Shown here: positions 6,530-15,346 of the stretch, in pieces
Position numbering within the stretch: the stretch's first letter is position 1
Layout of the letters: each line of letters opens with the position of its first letter
DNA from: Spirochaetaceae bacterium
GTDB taxonomy: Bacteria; Spirochaetota; Spirochaetia; DSM-27196; SLAA01
Assembly (NCBI GenBank): GCA_003564775.1
Contig: PXEI01000022.1
Span: 1-19,151 of the forward strand
Direction of reading: 5' to 3'
Length of the DNA stretch: 19,151 nt
The notes under the pieces: generated by a model
Database searches by the model: none
What the model saw: only the letters and a program-made list of their open reading frames with translations
What the model was told of the DNA's origin: nothing
Program-made: the position numbers and the translations under genes

Positions 6530-9106
6530 ATGGACTACGAACGTCTAACGGTTCGGGCTGCCGAAGCCCTCCAGCAAGCAACTGCAATTGCTCACCGCTA
6601 CGATCATGGAATGCTTGAGGTTGAGCACGTCCTCCTGGCCCTTGTGGAACAGAAGGATGGGGTTTTGCCACCGCTGCTCAAGCGGCTTGGCGTTGCCGAG
6701 GGACAGTTCACGGAGGTGCTTGAGCGCCGCATAGAGCAGTACCCCCGTGTATATGGTGACTCAGCTCAAATGCAACTCTCAAGCAAGACTGGACGCATGC
6801 TTGCAAAGTCGGAGTCCGAGGCCCAGCTTCTGCATGACCAATATGTCTCCGGTGAACACATGCTACTGGCATTGCTGAAAGACGGAGGCGATATCGCCAA
6901 GGATCTGCAGGCAATTGGTGTCAGTCGCGATGGGCTCATCACGGCATTGAAAGCTTTACGGGGCAACAAGCGGGTAGACAGCAAGGACCCCGACGCCGGG
7001 TACGAGGTGCTGGACAAATACTGCCGTAACTTAACTGGCCTGGCACGCAACGAAAAACTTGACCCGGTCATTGGGCGCGACGACGAAATTCGTCGGGTAA
7101 TGCAGGTCTTGTCGCGACGCACCAAGAACAACCCGGTACTGATTGGTGACCCCGGCGTTGGAAAGACCGCAATTGTAGAGGGACTTGCACGACGCATTGT
7201 TTCCGGAGATGTGCCCGAGAGCATTAAAGAGAAAGAAGTCCTTGCCCTTGATCTAGGAGCCTTAGTCGCTGGAACAAAGTTTCGCGGAGAGTTTGAAGAG
7301 CGGCTCAAGGCGGTAATCAAGGAGATAACCGAAGCCGACGGCCGAATCATTCTTTTCATTGATGAACTGCATACCATTATGGGAGCAGGCGCTGCAGAAG
7401 GCGCGGTAGATGCTTCAAACCTTTTGAAACCTGCTTTGGCACGCGGTGAGCTACGAACCATTGGTGCTACCACGCTCGACGAGTACCGGAAACACATTGA
7501 GAAAGATGCTGCATTCGAACGACGTTTCCAAACGGTGTACACCGGTGAGCCGTCGGTTGAGAACACGGTAGCTATCCTGCGGGGTCTCAAGGAGCGGTAC
7601 GAAGTTCACCACGGTGTACGCATTCGTGATGAGGCAATTATCGCGGCGGCAACGCTCTCGGACCGGTACATCACCTCCAGATTCCTACCTGACAAAGCAA
7701 TTGATCTTATTGATGAGGCCGCCAGCCGACTCAAGATGGAGATTGAAAGCCAACCAATAGAACTTGATCAGTTGGAACGACGTATGCTGCAACTCAACAT
7801 AGAGAAGCAGGCCTTAGGCAAAGAGAGCGACCCAGCTTCGCGCGAGAGGCTGGCCGCGCTTGACCGGGAGCTAGATGACGTAAAACAGCGGCACGATGCC
7901 ATGAAGCTCCAGTGGCAGAACGAGAAACACGCAATTGATGAAATTCGTGAGCTCAAACAGCAGTTGGAAAACTACAATCTTGAGGAAACGCGCTACGAGC
8001 GTGATGGCAACCTTTCCAAGGCGGCCGAGATCAAGCACGGCCTCATTCCACAGACCGAGCGGAAACTGGAAGAAAAGACGGCCGAAATAGAACGGCTCTC
8101 CGGGGAATCTCGTTTGCTGCGTGAGGAGGTTTCGGAGGAAGATATTGCGTTGGTGGTATCAACCTGGACCGGTATTCCAGTCTCCAAGATGTTGCAGTCC
8201 GACATGCAGAAACTGTTGACCCTGGAAGATACCCTTGGGCGCCGAGTCATTGGACAGGCCGAGGCCGTCACCGCGGTCTCTGACGCCATACGGCGGAACA
8301 AGAGCGGAATATCGGATATCAATAGACCTACCGGAGTCTTCCTTTTTATTGGGCCAACCGGTGTGGGGAAAACCGAGTTAGCAAAAACCCTGGCGGAGTT
8401 TCTCTTTAACGACGACAAGGCGCTTACCCGCATAGACATGAGCGAGTACATGGAGAAGCATGCGGTGTCACGCCTCATTGGCGCTCCTCCGGGCTACGTC
8501 GGATACGAACAAGGCGGCCAACTAACAGAGGTGGTCCGTCGCAGGCCTTACTCCGTCATTCTGTTTGACGAGATTGAGAAAGCCCATCCGGACGTTTTTA
8601 ACGTACTGCTGCAACTGCTTGATGAAGGCCGTCTAACCGACGGGCAAGGGCGCCTGGTTGATTTTCGCAACACCATCATTATCCTGACCAGTAATCTTGG
8701 CAGTGATATTATTCTGCAGGCCACGGACCTTGACGCGGTGCGTCCCCATATACAAGAGTTGTTGCACCGCACCTTCAAGCCAGAGTTCTTGAACAGGCTG
8801 GATGAAGTCATAACCTTTCACCGGCTTGACCAGGAGCAGATTCTTAAGATTGTTGATCTGGAACTTGAACGAGTGCGGCAGCGCCTGGCGGAAAAGCGCC
8901 TGCAGATTGAGCTGAGTGAGGACGCAAAGCGCTATCTCTCGGAGATAGGCTTTGATCCGGCCTTTGGTGCCCGGCCGCTGAAGCGCGCCGTGCAACACCA
9001 CCTGCAGAACCCTCTGGCCAAAGCCTTGCTGGCCGGTGAGTTCACCGAAGGCGCCGTCATTCGGGTTGGGCATGGTGCCGAGGGCTTGACCTTCACCAAG
9101 GCGTAA
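6530..9106 (+). CDS. clpB: ClpB ATP-dependent disaggregase
   Basis: An 858-residue Hsp100 chaperone, close to the usual 855-865. ClpB forms cytosolic hexamers that thread proteins out of aggregates with DnaK. Domains in order: Clp N-terminal domain (1-145), AAA-1 with Walker A GDPGVGKT (206-213) and Walker B LFIDELHT (Glu279), a long coiled-coil middle domain (about 400-520, rich in Glu, Lys, Gln, Arg), then AAA-2 with Walker A GPTGVGKT (608-615) and Walker B ILFDEIEKAHPDVFN. The C-terminal D2-small domain includes GFDPAFGARPLKRAVQ. The middle domain separates it from ClpA, which lacks it, and from ClpC, whose version is much shorter. The start is set by the AAGGAG site and matches the family N-terminus (MDYERLTVRAAEAL). 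No residue appears to be missing. Confidence 0.97.
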   Translation: MDYERLTVRAAEALQQATAIAHRYDHGMLEVEHVLLALVEQKDGVLPPLLKRLGVAEGQFTEVLERRIEQYPRVYGDSAQMQLSSKTGRMLAKSESEAQLLHDQYVSGEHMLLALLKDGGDIAKDLQAIGVSRDGLITALKALRGNKRVDSKDPDAGYEVLDKYCRNLTGLARNEKLDPVIGRDDEIRRVMQVLSRRTKNNPVLIGDPGVGKTAIVEGLARRIVSGDVPESIKEKEVLALDLGALVAGTKFRGEFEERLKAVIKEITEADGRIILFIDELHTIMGAGAAEGAVDASNLLKPALARGELRTIGATTLDEYRKHIEKDAAFERRFQTVYTGEPSVENTVAILRGLKERYEVHHGVRIRDEAIIAAATLSDRYITSRFLPDKAIDLIDEAASRLKMEIESQPIELDQLERRMLQLNIEKQALGKESDPASRERLAALDRELDDVKQRHDAMKLQWQNEKHAIDEIRELKQQLENYNLEETRYERDGNLSKAAEIKHGLIPQTERKLEEKTAEIERLSGESRLLREEVSEEDIALVVSTWTGIPVSKMLQSDMQKLLTLEDTLGRRVIGQAEAVTAVSDAIRRNKSGISDINRPTGVFLFIGPTGVGKTELAKTLAEFLFNDDKALTRIDMSEYMEKHAVSRLIGAPPGYVGYEQGGQLTEVVRRRPYSVILFDEIEKAHPDVFNVLLQLLDEGRLTDGQGRLVDFRNTIIILTSNLGSDIILQATDLDAVRPHIQELLHRTFKPEFLNRLDEVITFHRLDQEQILKIVDLELERVRQRLAEKRLQIELSEDAKRYLSEIGFDPAFGARPLKRAVQHHLQNPLAKALLAGEFTEGAVIRVGHGAEGLTFTKA

Positions 9107-9107
9107 T

Positions 9108-9134
9108 CGGGTGCTTGCGAGGCGACGCAACCCG
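9108..9134 (+). other. Stem-loop directly after the clpB stop
   Basis: Outer stem CGGG (9108-9111) with CCCG (9131-9134) and inner stem TTGCG (9115-9119) with CGCAA (9126-9130), around loop AGGCGA. It starts two bases after the clpB stop. No T-run follows, so it is not a standard intrinsic terminator. It could stabilise the clpB 3' end or serve another type of termination. Confidence 0.4.
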
Positions 9135-9167
9135 CAGTGGCATGCCCTTTCCTGAAGCCCGACAGCA

Positions 9168-9189
9168 CCGGGGGCTTGAGTGCCTCCGG
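9168..9189 (+). other. GC-rich stem-loop upstream of argH
   Basis: CCGGGGGC (9168-9175) pairs with GCCTCCGG (9182-9189), giving eight pairs with one G-U around a 6-nt loop. It lies about 27 nt before the argH ribosome-binding site. No T-run follows. Confidence 0.4.
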
Positions 9190-9204
9190 GCTATACGGCA
9201 TACT
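9176..9204 (+). promoter_or_regulatory. Weak candidate promoter of argH
   Basis: TTGAGT (9176-9181), 17-bp spacer, CATACT (9199-9204). Each box matches consensus at four of six bases. The -35 box is the loop of the stem-loop described at 9168-9189, so DNA or RNA structure could affect its use. argH may instead be read through from clpB. Confidence 0.28.
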
Positions 9205-9215
9205 CCCACGGAAAC

Positions 9216-9221
9216 AAGGAG
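9216..9221 (+). promoter_or_regulatory. Ribosome-binding site of argH, selecting a GTG start
   Basis: AAGGAG, 6 nt before GTG at 9228. It indicates that the open frame upstream (back to 9180) is not translated as part of ArgH. Confidence 0.75.
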
Positions 9222-9227
9222 TACAAC

Positions 9228-10598
9228 GTGGCGAAACTATGGGATAAGAACTACAACCTTGACGCCCTCATTGAGAGATTCACCGTCGGCAACGACTACA
9301 TTCTTGACCTTCAGTTGCTACCCGCAGACTGTATTGCAAGTGCCGCACATGCCACCATGCTTGCCGCCGTTGGCATCATTAGCGTCAAGGATAAAGACCT
9401 CCTGCTTTCCGAGCTGACTGCCTTGCTCAAGGACTTTGATACCGGAGATTTTGTAATACTTCCGGAGCATGAGGACGGGCATACAGCCATTGAAGAGCGT
9501 CTCATAGCGCGGCTTGGTGATGTAGGAAAGAAGATCCACACCGGGCGTTCACGTAACGACCAGGTACTCACTGCCCAGCGGCTTTATTCACGTGGGCTTC
9601 TGTGTGCGGTGAGTGAAGCTGTCTGCAGTCTGGTAGAGGTGCTGCTGGAGTTTGGTCGTACCCATGCGCTTACGCCAATGCCGGGTCGCACTCATATGCA
9701 GCCCGCAATGCCAAGCAGTGTAGGGGTGTGGGCTATGGCCTATTCAGAGCACTTGCTTGATACGTGTGAGCTGCTGGACACCGCCTATAGACTCAACGAC
9801 CAGTCGCCACTTGGTGCCGCTGCAAGCTACGGCGTGCCGCTCCCCCTGGACCGGGAACTCACCGCAACACTGCTTGGATTCTCTCGTGTGCAAACCAACG
9901 TACTCTATGCCAATAACTCGCGCGGCATTATGGAGTCCATTGTGCTGGACAGTTTTGAACAACTGGGGCTCTGCCTTGGAAAACTGGCCTCTGACTGCAT
10001 TACCTTCTCGTTGCCGGAGTTTGGTTATTTCTCGTTGCCGGATCGGCTCTGTTCCGGTTCCAGCATCATGCCGCAGAAGAAGAACCCAGACGGACTGGAA
10101 CTTGTGCGCGCCAAGACCGCAGCCCTATCCGGCCAGGCACAGAGTGTCAAAAACGTCGTGCGCGCCCTGCCGTCTGGATACAACCGCGACTTCCAGGAAA
10201 CCAAGGCACCACTGATTCACGGCGGGCGTACTATTCTGGACTGCCTTGCAGTGACTCAGCTAACCATGGAGTCTCTTGGAGTTAACCAGGACGCTTTGGC
10301 GGCTGGTTTTGGGCCAGAAATCTACGCTACCGACAGAGCAATTGAGTTAGTGCAGGGCGGAATGAGTTTCAGGGACGCGTACCGCAAGGTGGCGGCCGAG
10401 ATTGATCAAATGGAGGACCGCAGTCCCACCGAGTCACTCCTCTCACGCCAGCATCTTGGTACACCAAATAATCTGGATATAGACGGATCTGAACAACGCT
10501 TAGCGGCCTACCGTGAAAAGGTAGCTGAACGCGTTGCTGTGCTCAGCGAGATTGGTTGGAATCTGCTTGGGTATGAAGGTGCCATTTTTCGCCCGTGA
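9228..10598 (+). CDS. argH: Argininosuccinate lyase
   Basis: The last step of arginine synthesis: it splits argininosuccinate into arginine and fumarate in the cytosol, as a homotetramer. The 456 residues match the usual 455-470. The fumarase/aspartase-superfamily signature GSSIMPQKKNPD is present, with the mobile catalytic serine at its start. Other conserved ArgH stretches are HTGRSRNDQV, PGRTHMQPAMP and PLGAAASYG. The GTG start is chosen because AAGGAG lies 6 nt upstream and the protein then begins MAKLWDKNYNLDALIERFTVGND, typical for ArgH. No other arginine gene is nearby and it follows clpB by 121 bp, so shared transcription with clpB is possible but not shown. Its stop is 5 bp from the stop of the converging permease gene. 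Confidence 0.96.
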   Translation: MAKLWDKNYNLDALIERFTVGNDYILDLQLLPADCIASAAHATMLAAVGIISVKDKDLLLSELTALLKDFDTGDFVILPEHEDGHTAIEERLIARLGDVGKKIHTGRSRNDQVLTAQRLYSRGLLCAVSEAVCSLVEVLLEFGRTHALTPMPGRTHMQPAMPSSVGVWAMAYSEHLLDTCELLDTAYRLNDQSPLGAAASYGVPLPLDRELTATLLGFSRVQTNVLYANNSRGIMESIVLDSFEQLGLCLGKLASDCITFSLPEFGYFSLPDRLCSGSSIMPQKKNPDGLELVRAKTAALSGQAQSVKNVVRALPSGYNRDFQETKAPLIHGGRTILDCLAVTQLTMESLGVNQDALAAGFGPEIYATDRAIELVQGGMSFRDAYRKVAAEIDQMEDRSPTESLLSRQHLGTPNNLDIDGSEQRLAAYREKVAERVAVLSEIGWNLLGYEGAIFRP

Positions 10599-10603
10599 AG
10601 TGC

Positions 10604-11485
10604 TTACGCGTCAGAGGGCCCAACGCGCCGCATGGCCGAGTAGACAATCATGGCCAGAACGGTGAGTACGTACGGCAGGCTGAGTAAAATGGTGCCGGGA
10701 ATCTGGAGCACCCCCTGGGCTGCAACCGACACGCCCTCGGCTAAGGCAAAACACAATGCGGCAATGAGCACCCCCACCGGACGCTTGTATCCAAGATAAA
10801 TAGTTACCAGCGCTATCCAGCCGCGGCCAGCGCTTACATTGGGTAGGTACACTCCCAACCGCAACGCCAGCAGACTCCCGGCCAGCCCCGCTCCCATTCC
10901 GGAAATGAGTAACGCCGCACGCCGGTAGTGATCTGGGTTAAGCCCGACCGACCGAAGTGTTTCCGGGTTCTTGCCGGTGCTCCGCAGGCGTAGACCAAAA
11001 GGTGTGCGTTGTAACACCAGGCCCGCAAGTAACACCGCTGGCACCGTCAAGTACACGCCAAAACTGTGCCCAAAGAAGATCTGGTCAATGAGTGGAAACC
11101 CGGTCTCCATACCTACAAAAAGCCCGGGCATACGGGGGACATTTGGGAGCCGAAGCACCCCCTTGGTACCGTACATCGCACTGGAGAGAAAAGGAATAGA
11201 ACCGGCCGCCAACAGGTTAATGGCAAGCCCCACAATAAAAATATTCGCACGCATGCGAATCCCAACAAAGTAGAACAGATACGCCAGCAGTAAGCCCGCC
11301 AGCAGTCCACCCAGCATTCCGGCCAGAATACTCCCGGTCAATGAAGCAGTGACAATTGCGGCAAAAGCGCCAGCCAGCATCATGCCCTCAAGGGCTATGT
11401 TCAAGACTCCTGCGAGTTCTGCAAACAGTCCCCCAAGACCTGCCAGCAGCAGAGGCGCCATAACCTCAATTGCGTAGTAGATCAT
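10604..11485 (-). CDS. ABC transporter inner-membrane permease 2 (BmpA-type system)
   Basis: A 293-residue permease with about eight to nine membrane helices, of the branched-chain/simple-sugar family (BPD_transp_2). Typical features are ELAGVLNIALEGMMLAGAF near the N-terminus and a cytoplasmic coupling loop, FGLRLRSTGKNPETLRSVGLNP, that docks on the ATPase. It resembles PnrE of Treponema and YufQ/NupQ of Bacillus, the second permease of purine-nucleoside importers. The start overlaps the stop of the upstream permease as ATGA, with AAAGGAG just before it, so translation is probably coupled. It is the last gene of the importer operon. Confidence 0.88.
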   Translation of the reverse strand: MIYYAIEVMAPLLLAGLGGLFAELAGVLNIALEGMMLAGAFAAIVTASLTGSILAGMLGGLLAGLLLAYLFYFVGIRMRANIFIVGLAINLLAAGSIPFLSSAMYGTKGVLRLPNVPRMPGLFVGMETGFPLIDQIFFGHSFGVYLTVPAVLLAGLVLQRTPFGLRLRSTGKNPETLRSVGLNPDHYRRAALLISGMGAGLAGSLLALRLGVYLPNVSAGRGWIALVTIYLGYKRPVGVLIAALCFALAEGVSVAAQGVLQIPGTILLSLPYVLTVLAMIVYSAMRRVGPSDA

Positions 11486-12552
11486 GTTTGCTCCTTTCTG
11501 GAAAAACGAGCGGCAATCCAGTTGAAGCGGCCACCTACCTGGAGTTGCGGAACCACACTGGCGGTGACAAACAAGAATATTACGGCACGGATTATAGTTC
11601 CAAGCTCAAAGGTGAAGTCTGTGTGGAGCATGGCAATGCGCGCGCCAGACTCAAGATAGGCAAAGGCCGCAGCAGCCGGAATCACACCAAGCGGGTGGCG
11701 TTTCGCAATAAGCGCAACGGCAATGCCGTTCCAGCCGAGGCCCGCGCTGAATCCAACGAGTGTAGCGTAATGAGTGCCGAACACAAACAGCCCGCCAGCA
11801 AGGCCATGGAGGGCGCCTGAGAGTAGCATAGGCAGAACTATGTAGGCACCGGTGTGAATGCCGCCGTAACGTGCAAACTGGCGGTTTAGTCCACTCAGGC
11901 GCCATTCATACCCGCGTACCGTTCGGAACAGTGCGATGTACGCGGCGCCAAGCAGCAGCAATGCAATGAACAGGGTAGGATTGAGGTGTGATGGAGCAAG
12001 CAAACGCGGAAGCCTGAAGGCAAGCGGTACTCGTTCGGTTGTAAGCAGGTTGCTGGCCTGGTCATTGAGGGGGCCTACAATAAGATAGTCAACAATCGGA
12101 ATACAAGCCGAGGCAATGAGAAATGAGGTAATAAGCTCGTCGGTATCCCACAGGTATCGAAACAACCCGGAAAGACCCGCAATAACAGCGCCTGTCATCA
12201 TGCCCACCACCAGCGCAATAGGCACCCCCAGCACCGCTGGCAACGAGGCCAACGCCAGACCGGTCATGGTTGCGGTTAGAGCAGAAGCATAGACCTGGCC
12301 TTCACCCCCCAGGTTAAACACCCCTGCACGAAACGCCACAGCCATTCCCAGTCCAGTAATAGCCAACATAGAGAACACGTTCAGCATGTTACCCAGGTAG
12401 AATCTATTGGAAAAAGGGCCAATGAAGAAGGCTCGGACTGCGGCTTGCGGTGTGCTGCTTACCGCAATCAACAGAAGAACTGTAACGGCAAGTGCGCCTG
12501 CAATCGCGGCTACCGTCACCATAATACTGCTGTCCGGTTGCGAGCGGCTCAT
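11482..12552 (-). CDS. ABC transporter inner-membrane permease 1 (BmpA-type system)
   Basis: A 356-residue permease, longer than its partner as is usual for the first permease of this type. It has an N-terminal anchor helix (about 10-30) followed by the BPD_transp_2 core. The family hallmark AFRAGVFNLGGEGQ is near residue 80, and the coupling loop TVRGYEWRLSGLNRQFARYGG is in the second half. The nearest named relatives are PnrD and YufP/NupP. The ATG overlaps the ATPase stop by 4 bp (ATGA), with AAGGAG 8 nt upstream. Together with the 293-residue permease it should form a heterodimeric channel. A six-G run lies in the conserved LGGE codons (12304-12310 region), which matters if the read quality is in doubt. 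Confidence 0.88.
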   Translation of the reverse strand: MSRSQPDSSIMVTVAAIAGALAVTVLLLIAVSSTPQAAVRAFFIGPFSNRFYLGNMLNVFSMLAITGLGMAVAFRAGVFNLGGEGQVYASALTATMTGLALASLPAVLGVPIALVVGMMTGAVIAGLSGLFRYLWDTDELITSFLIASACIPIVDYLIVGPLNDQASNLLTTERVPLAFRLPRLLAPSHLNPTLFIALLLLGAAYIALFRTVRGYEWRLSGLNRQFARYGGIHTGAYIVLPMLLSGALHGLAGGLFVFGTHYATLVGFSAGLGWNGIAVALIAKRHPLGVIPAAAAFAYLESGARIAMLHTDFTFELGTIIRAVIFLFVTASVVPQLQVGGRFNWIAARFSRKEQT

Positions 12553-14237
12553 TGTCGGGGCTCCTTCGTAAAGGTACTTTGGCGACTGTCTTCGTGCGCC
12601 GCTGAGGTCTGCTCCACCTCTAGTCCCAGCATCAGCTCACCGATGGTATCTCGAACGCGATCATTACCCTCCAGAGTGCGGGTAAAGCTTCCCTTGTACA
12701 TCACCATAATCCGGTCGGCCAAACTAAGAATTTCGTCGATATCGGAAGAAATCAGAACGATTCCAACCCCGTCCGCTGATAGCCGTTGAATTTCCTCGTG
12801 CACGCGTTCGGAGCTTCGGAAATCAAGTCCCCAGCTTGGCTCGGAAAACACCACCACCGGGCTGTTCTGCGACAACTCGCGAGAGAGAATAACCTTTTGC
12901 ATGTTACCGCCAGAGAGTGTGTGCATGGGTTTTCCCAGTACCGCGGTAATGCCAAACCTCTGCTGCAAAGCGGAAGAAAAGCTTGCACTTGCTCTGCGAT
13001 TCAGGAGCCCGGCGCGTCCAAACCGTTTGCGTTCAAGAAGGATCATGTTGTCTTCAACGCTGGACGACAGGCTAGCTCCACGTATGAGCCGGTCAGTTGG
13101 GATGTAGGCGAGTCCCAGTTTGCGGAAAACGCGTGGTGTGTACCGGGACGGACGCTGCCCCTGTATCAGCACCTCGCCGGAGTTCGGCTCGGCAGACCCG
13201 GAGAGAATATCCTCTATGTACTCCAAACCGTTCTCTCGGATTCCGGTAATTCCCAGGATCTCGCCGGGATACAGTCGCAACTCAAGTCGTTCCAACAGGA
13301 CGCGGCCCCGGCGCACAAGATTAATGTTTCGCAGTTCGAAGACCGGCTCCGGCTGTGTGGGGGAGTCCGGCTGTGTGGGGGGTGTAGGCGCTCCGGACCT
13401 CGCGACCGGCTCAGGTACCGATTCGTGTGACCCAGACTGTGTTCCAAACTCGCGCCGAACAAAGCCAAAACGCCTGTCGCTTTCACTGCGCTGACAATCC
13501 TCACCAATCATAAGCGCGGAAAGCTCTCCAGGGTTAGTGTCGGCAGTCAGCAAACTCTTGACCACTCTGCCGTGCCGCATTACCGTTATGCGGTCCGAAA
13601 CCTCCATGACTTCGCGAAGTTTGTGAGTGATAAGAACCACGGCACGTCCGTTGTCCCGCAGGCTACGCATCATGCCAAAAACCAGGGCGGTTTCATGGTC
13701 GCTGCACGGGGCAGTAGGTTCGTCCAAAATGAGAATGTCCGGATCATGGAGCAACGCCCCAAGGATAGCCGCAAGTTGCGCCTGGGCCGCCGAGAGACGC
13801 TCGGCTCGCATGCGAGGTGCAACCGGCAAAGCATAACGCCCTGCAAGCGCCGAGAAGCTCTGCACCGCCGCATCCTGGTCCAGTAGGCCCCAGCGGGTGC
13901 GAGGCTCAATTCCTAGAAATAGGTTCTCCCATACCTGGTGCTGAGGAATAAACTGCGGATGCTGCTGTACCAGCCGACACACCTGTGCGCCCTTGAAACA
14001 CACCTCACCGTCATATGAAGGCAGAAGACCGGCTGCGATCTTCATCAAGGTTGACTTACCAGCTCCGTTTTCACCTATAAGAGCGTGGATCTCGCCTGAC
14101 CGCAGCTTTAACGACACATCTCGCACCGCAAGAACGTCATTCTCAGGATATCGTTTCGTGATGTGTCTCAGCTCCATGCCTGGAGGAATCTCGTCAGCTG
14201 GGATAGTGCGCTCCAGCATTTCTCGCTTGTCTCTCAC
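12549..14237 (-). CDS. ABC transporter ATPase with two nucleotide-binding domains (BmpA-type system)
   Basis: A 562-residue cytoplasmic ATPase with two ABC domains, like RbsA, YufO and PnrC. Domain 1 (about 20-240) has a canonical Walker A, GENGAGKST, Walker B ILILDEPTA and H-loop LITHK, but its signature reads LSAAQ. Domain 2 (about 300-540) has a strongly changed Walker A (GITGIRENGLEYIEDILSG, with no GKS/T) but a good signature, LSGGNMQK. Family practice places Walker A of one domain against the signature of the other, so one site is canonical and one degenerate. A Pro/Thr/Gln-rich linker separates the domains and contains a 6-residue tandem repeat. GTG at 14237 is the longest start. An ATG at 14219 is an alternative, and neither has a strong ribosome-binding site. 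Confidence 0.88.
   Translation of the reverse strand: MRDKREMLERTIPADEIPPGMELRHITKRYPENDVLAVRDVSLKLRSGEIHALIGENGAGKSTLMKIAAGLLPSYDGEVCFKGAQVCRLVQQHPQFIPQHQVWENLFLGIEPRTRWGLLDQDAAVQSFSALAGRYALPVAPRMRAERLSAAQAQLAAILGALLHDPDILILDEPTAPCSDHETALVFGMMRSLRDNGRAVVLITHKLREVMEVSDRITVMRHGRVVKSLLTADTNPGELSALMIGEDCQRSESDRRFGFVRREFGTQSGSHESVPEPVARSGAPTPPTQPDSPTQPEPVFELRNINLVRRGRVLLERLELRLYPGEILGITGIRENGLEYIEDILSGSAEPNSGEVLIQGQRPSRYTPRVFRKLGLAYIPTDRLIRGASLSSSVEDNMILLERKRFGRAGLLNRRASASFSSALQQRFGITAVLGKPMHTLSGGNMQKVILSRELSQNSPVVVFSEPSWGLDFRSSERVHEEIQRLSADGVGIVLISSDIDEILSLADRIMVMYKGSFTRTLEGNDRVRDTIGELMLGLEVEQTSAAHEDSRQSTFTKEPRQ
13348..13383 (-). repeat. 18-bp in-frame tandem repeat in the ATPase linker
   Basis: Two 18-bp copies (13348-13365 and 13366-13383) are identical over their first 16 plus-strand bases. 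They encode PPTQPD and SPTQPE in the interdomain linker. The unit is a multiple of three, so copy-number change would keep the frame. Confidence 0.7.
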
Positions 14238-14275
14238 TCAGTACCCGCCACGCCTGCTCAGTAACTGCTTTCACG

Positions 14276-15334
14276 CTAGTTTGCGCCCGGGATGTCGAAC
14301 TCCATAGGCTCATCCACGAGACGCTGCATGAGCTCAGCATGCTGCGCACGAACATTCTCGGGAACAAACTCAATATAGTTGGGGTCTTGGTCGTCAAAGG
14401 TGACATACCCGTCGGCGACACCAAGCACCTCTCCGACACCAAACTCTAGTGAGCCATCAATAGCTTGCAGGGTACGCTCATATGCAGCTTGATCAAGTTT
14501 AACCAACGAGCTCCCAATGACCACACCAGGCCCGTGGTGAAAGCCAGATGAGTCAAACCACAGCACATAGGCGTTACGGTCACGAGCGGTCGCAATCACC
14601 CCTTGGTTTCCACCACCGGCGATACTGAGAATGACATCTACACCACGATCCAACATGCTGTTGGCAAGGTCGGCCGCAAGGCCAGCATCGAACCAGTTTC
14701 CGAGCACGCGAAAGTCCAGCTCGATTGAGGGATCAACCGCCTGGGCACCTTCGATAAAAGCGGGACGAATTACCTGGTTCATCATGGGGTATTCCTGCCC
14801 GGCAAGCAAACCTACCTGGCGGGCCTCGTTGCTGTTCGGCATTCCACCGGTCGTTACGAGGCCTGCAAAATAGCCGTTCAAATAGGCCTGCTCGCGTTGA
14901 TTAAACATGACTGTTCTCAGACTCGGGTTGCCCTCCCAGTATCCGTCAAGTATCAGAAAACGCTGGTCAGGAAAGCTCTGTGAGACTTCATTCGCAATCT
15001 CGGGGAGTGAAGGATTTGAGCTGACAATGAGATCATAGCTTCCAGTTGCAGCAAGCGAGGTTATTCCACCCGCCCATTCGGCCTGGTTAAAGCCACCCTC
15101 AACAACGCGCACAGTCGCGCTCTCAGCCTCGTCAACAGCCCGACGTACTCCTTCTACCAGCATCTCATAGGTTGGGCTTCCTTCGACAACACCCGGCACG
15201 AACACAGCGATAGAGTAGGGGCGACCGAGCCCATCATCTTCGGCCTGGGCACAACCTGCCAGGGTTAGAAGCGTAAAAAAAAGTGCGCTCAGTACAAGAG
15301 ATATTGCAATGCGAGATACTCGCGTAGTTAACAT
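14276..15334 (-). CDS. BmpA/PnrA-family substrate-binding lipoprotein
   Basis: The extracytoplasmic receptor of the importer, 352 residues. The signal peptide has a hydrophobic core at about 9-26 and a lipobox LAGC with Cys28, so the mature protein should be lipid-anchored. The fold has the BMP-family order: VGLLAGQEYPMMNQVIRPAFIEGAQAVDPSI in the middle, DRGVDVILSIAGGGNQGVI, then YVLWFDSSGF. Near the N-terminus, where nucleoside-binding relatives often carry a D-x-S-F-N type segment, this protein reads GVVEGSPTYEML, so the ligand may not be a purine nucleoside. The start is set by AAGGAGG at 15340-15346. The frame is open further upstream, but that part has no signal-peptide character. The ATPase follows 38 bp after the stop, and the FGGY kinase is divergent. 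Confidence 0.85.
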   Translation of the reverse strand: MLTTRVSRIAISLVLSALFFTLLTLAGCAQAEDDGLGRPYSIAVFVPGVVEGSPTYEMLVEGVRRAVDEAESATVRVVEGGFNQAEWAGGITSLAATGSYDLIVSSNPSLPEIANEVSQSFPDQRFLILDGYWEGNPSLRTVMFNQREQAYLNGYFAGLVTTGGMPNSNEARQVGLLAGQEYPMMNQVIRPAFIEGAQAVDPSIELDFRVLGNWFDAGLAADLANSMLDRGVDVILSIAGGGNQGVIATARDRNAYVLWFDSSGFHHGPGVVIGSSLVKLDQAAYERTLQAIDGSLEFGVGEVLGVADGYVTFDDQDPNYIEFVPENVRAQHAELMQRLVDEPMEFDIPGAN

Positions 15335-15339
15335 TCGGG

Positions 15340-15346
15340 CCTCCTT
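15340..15346 (-). promoter_or_regulatory. Ribosome-binding site of the BmpA-type lipoprotein
   Basis: AAGGAGG on the minus strand, 5 nt before the ATG at 15334. It places the signal peptide at the N-terminus. Confidence 0.8.

Noticed and set aside
6766..7590. 274-residue minus-strand open frame opposite clpB
   Set aside because: Low-complexity Ser/Arg-rich composition with no domain, on the strand opposite a highly conserved gene: a shadow frame.
12786..13430. 214-residue plus-strand open frame opposite the ABC ATPase
   Set aside because: It sits antisense to conserved ATPase motifs. Its composition reflects the repeat and GC-rich codons of the real gene.
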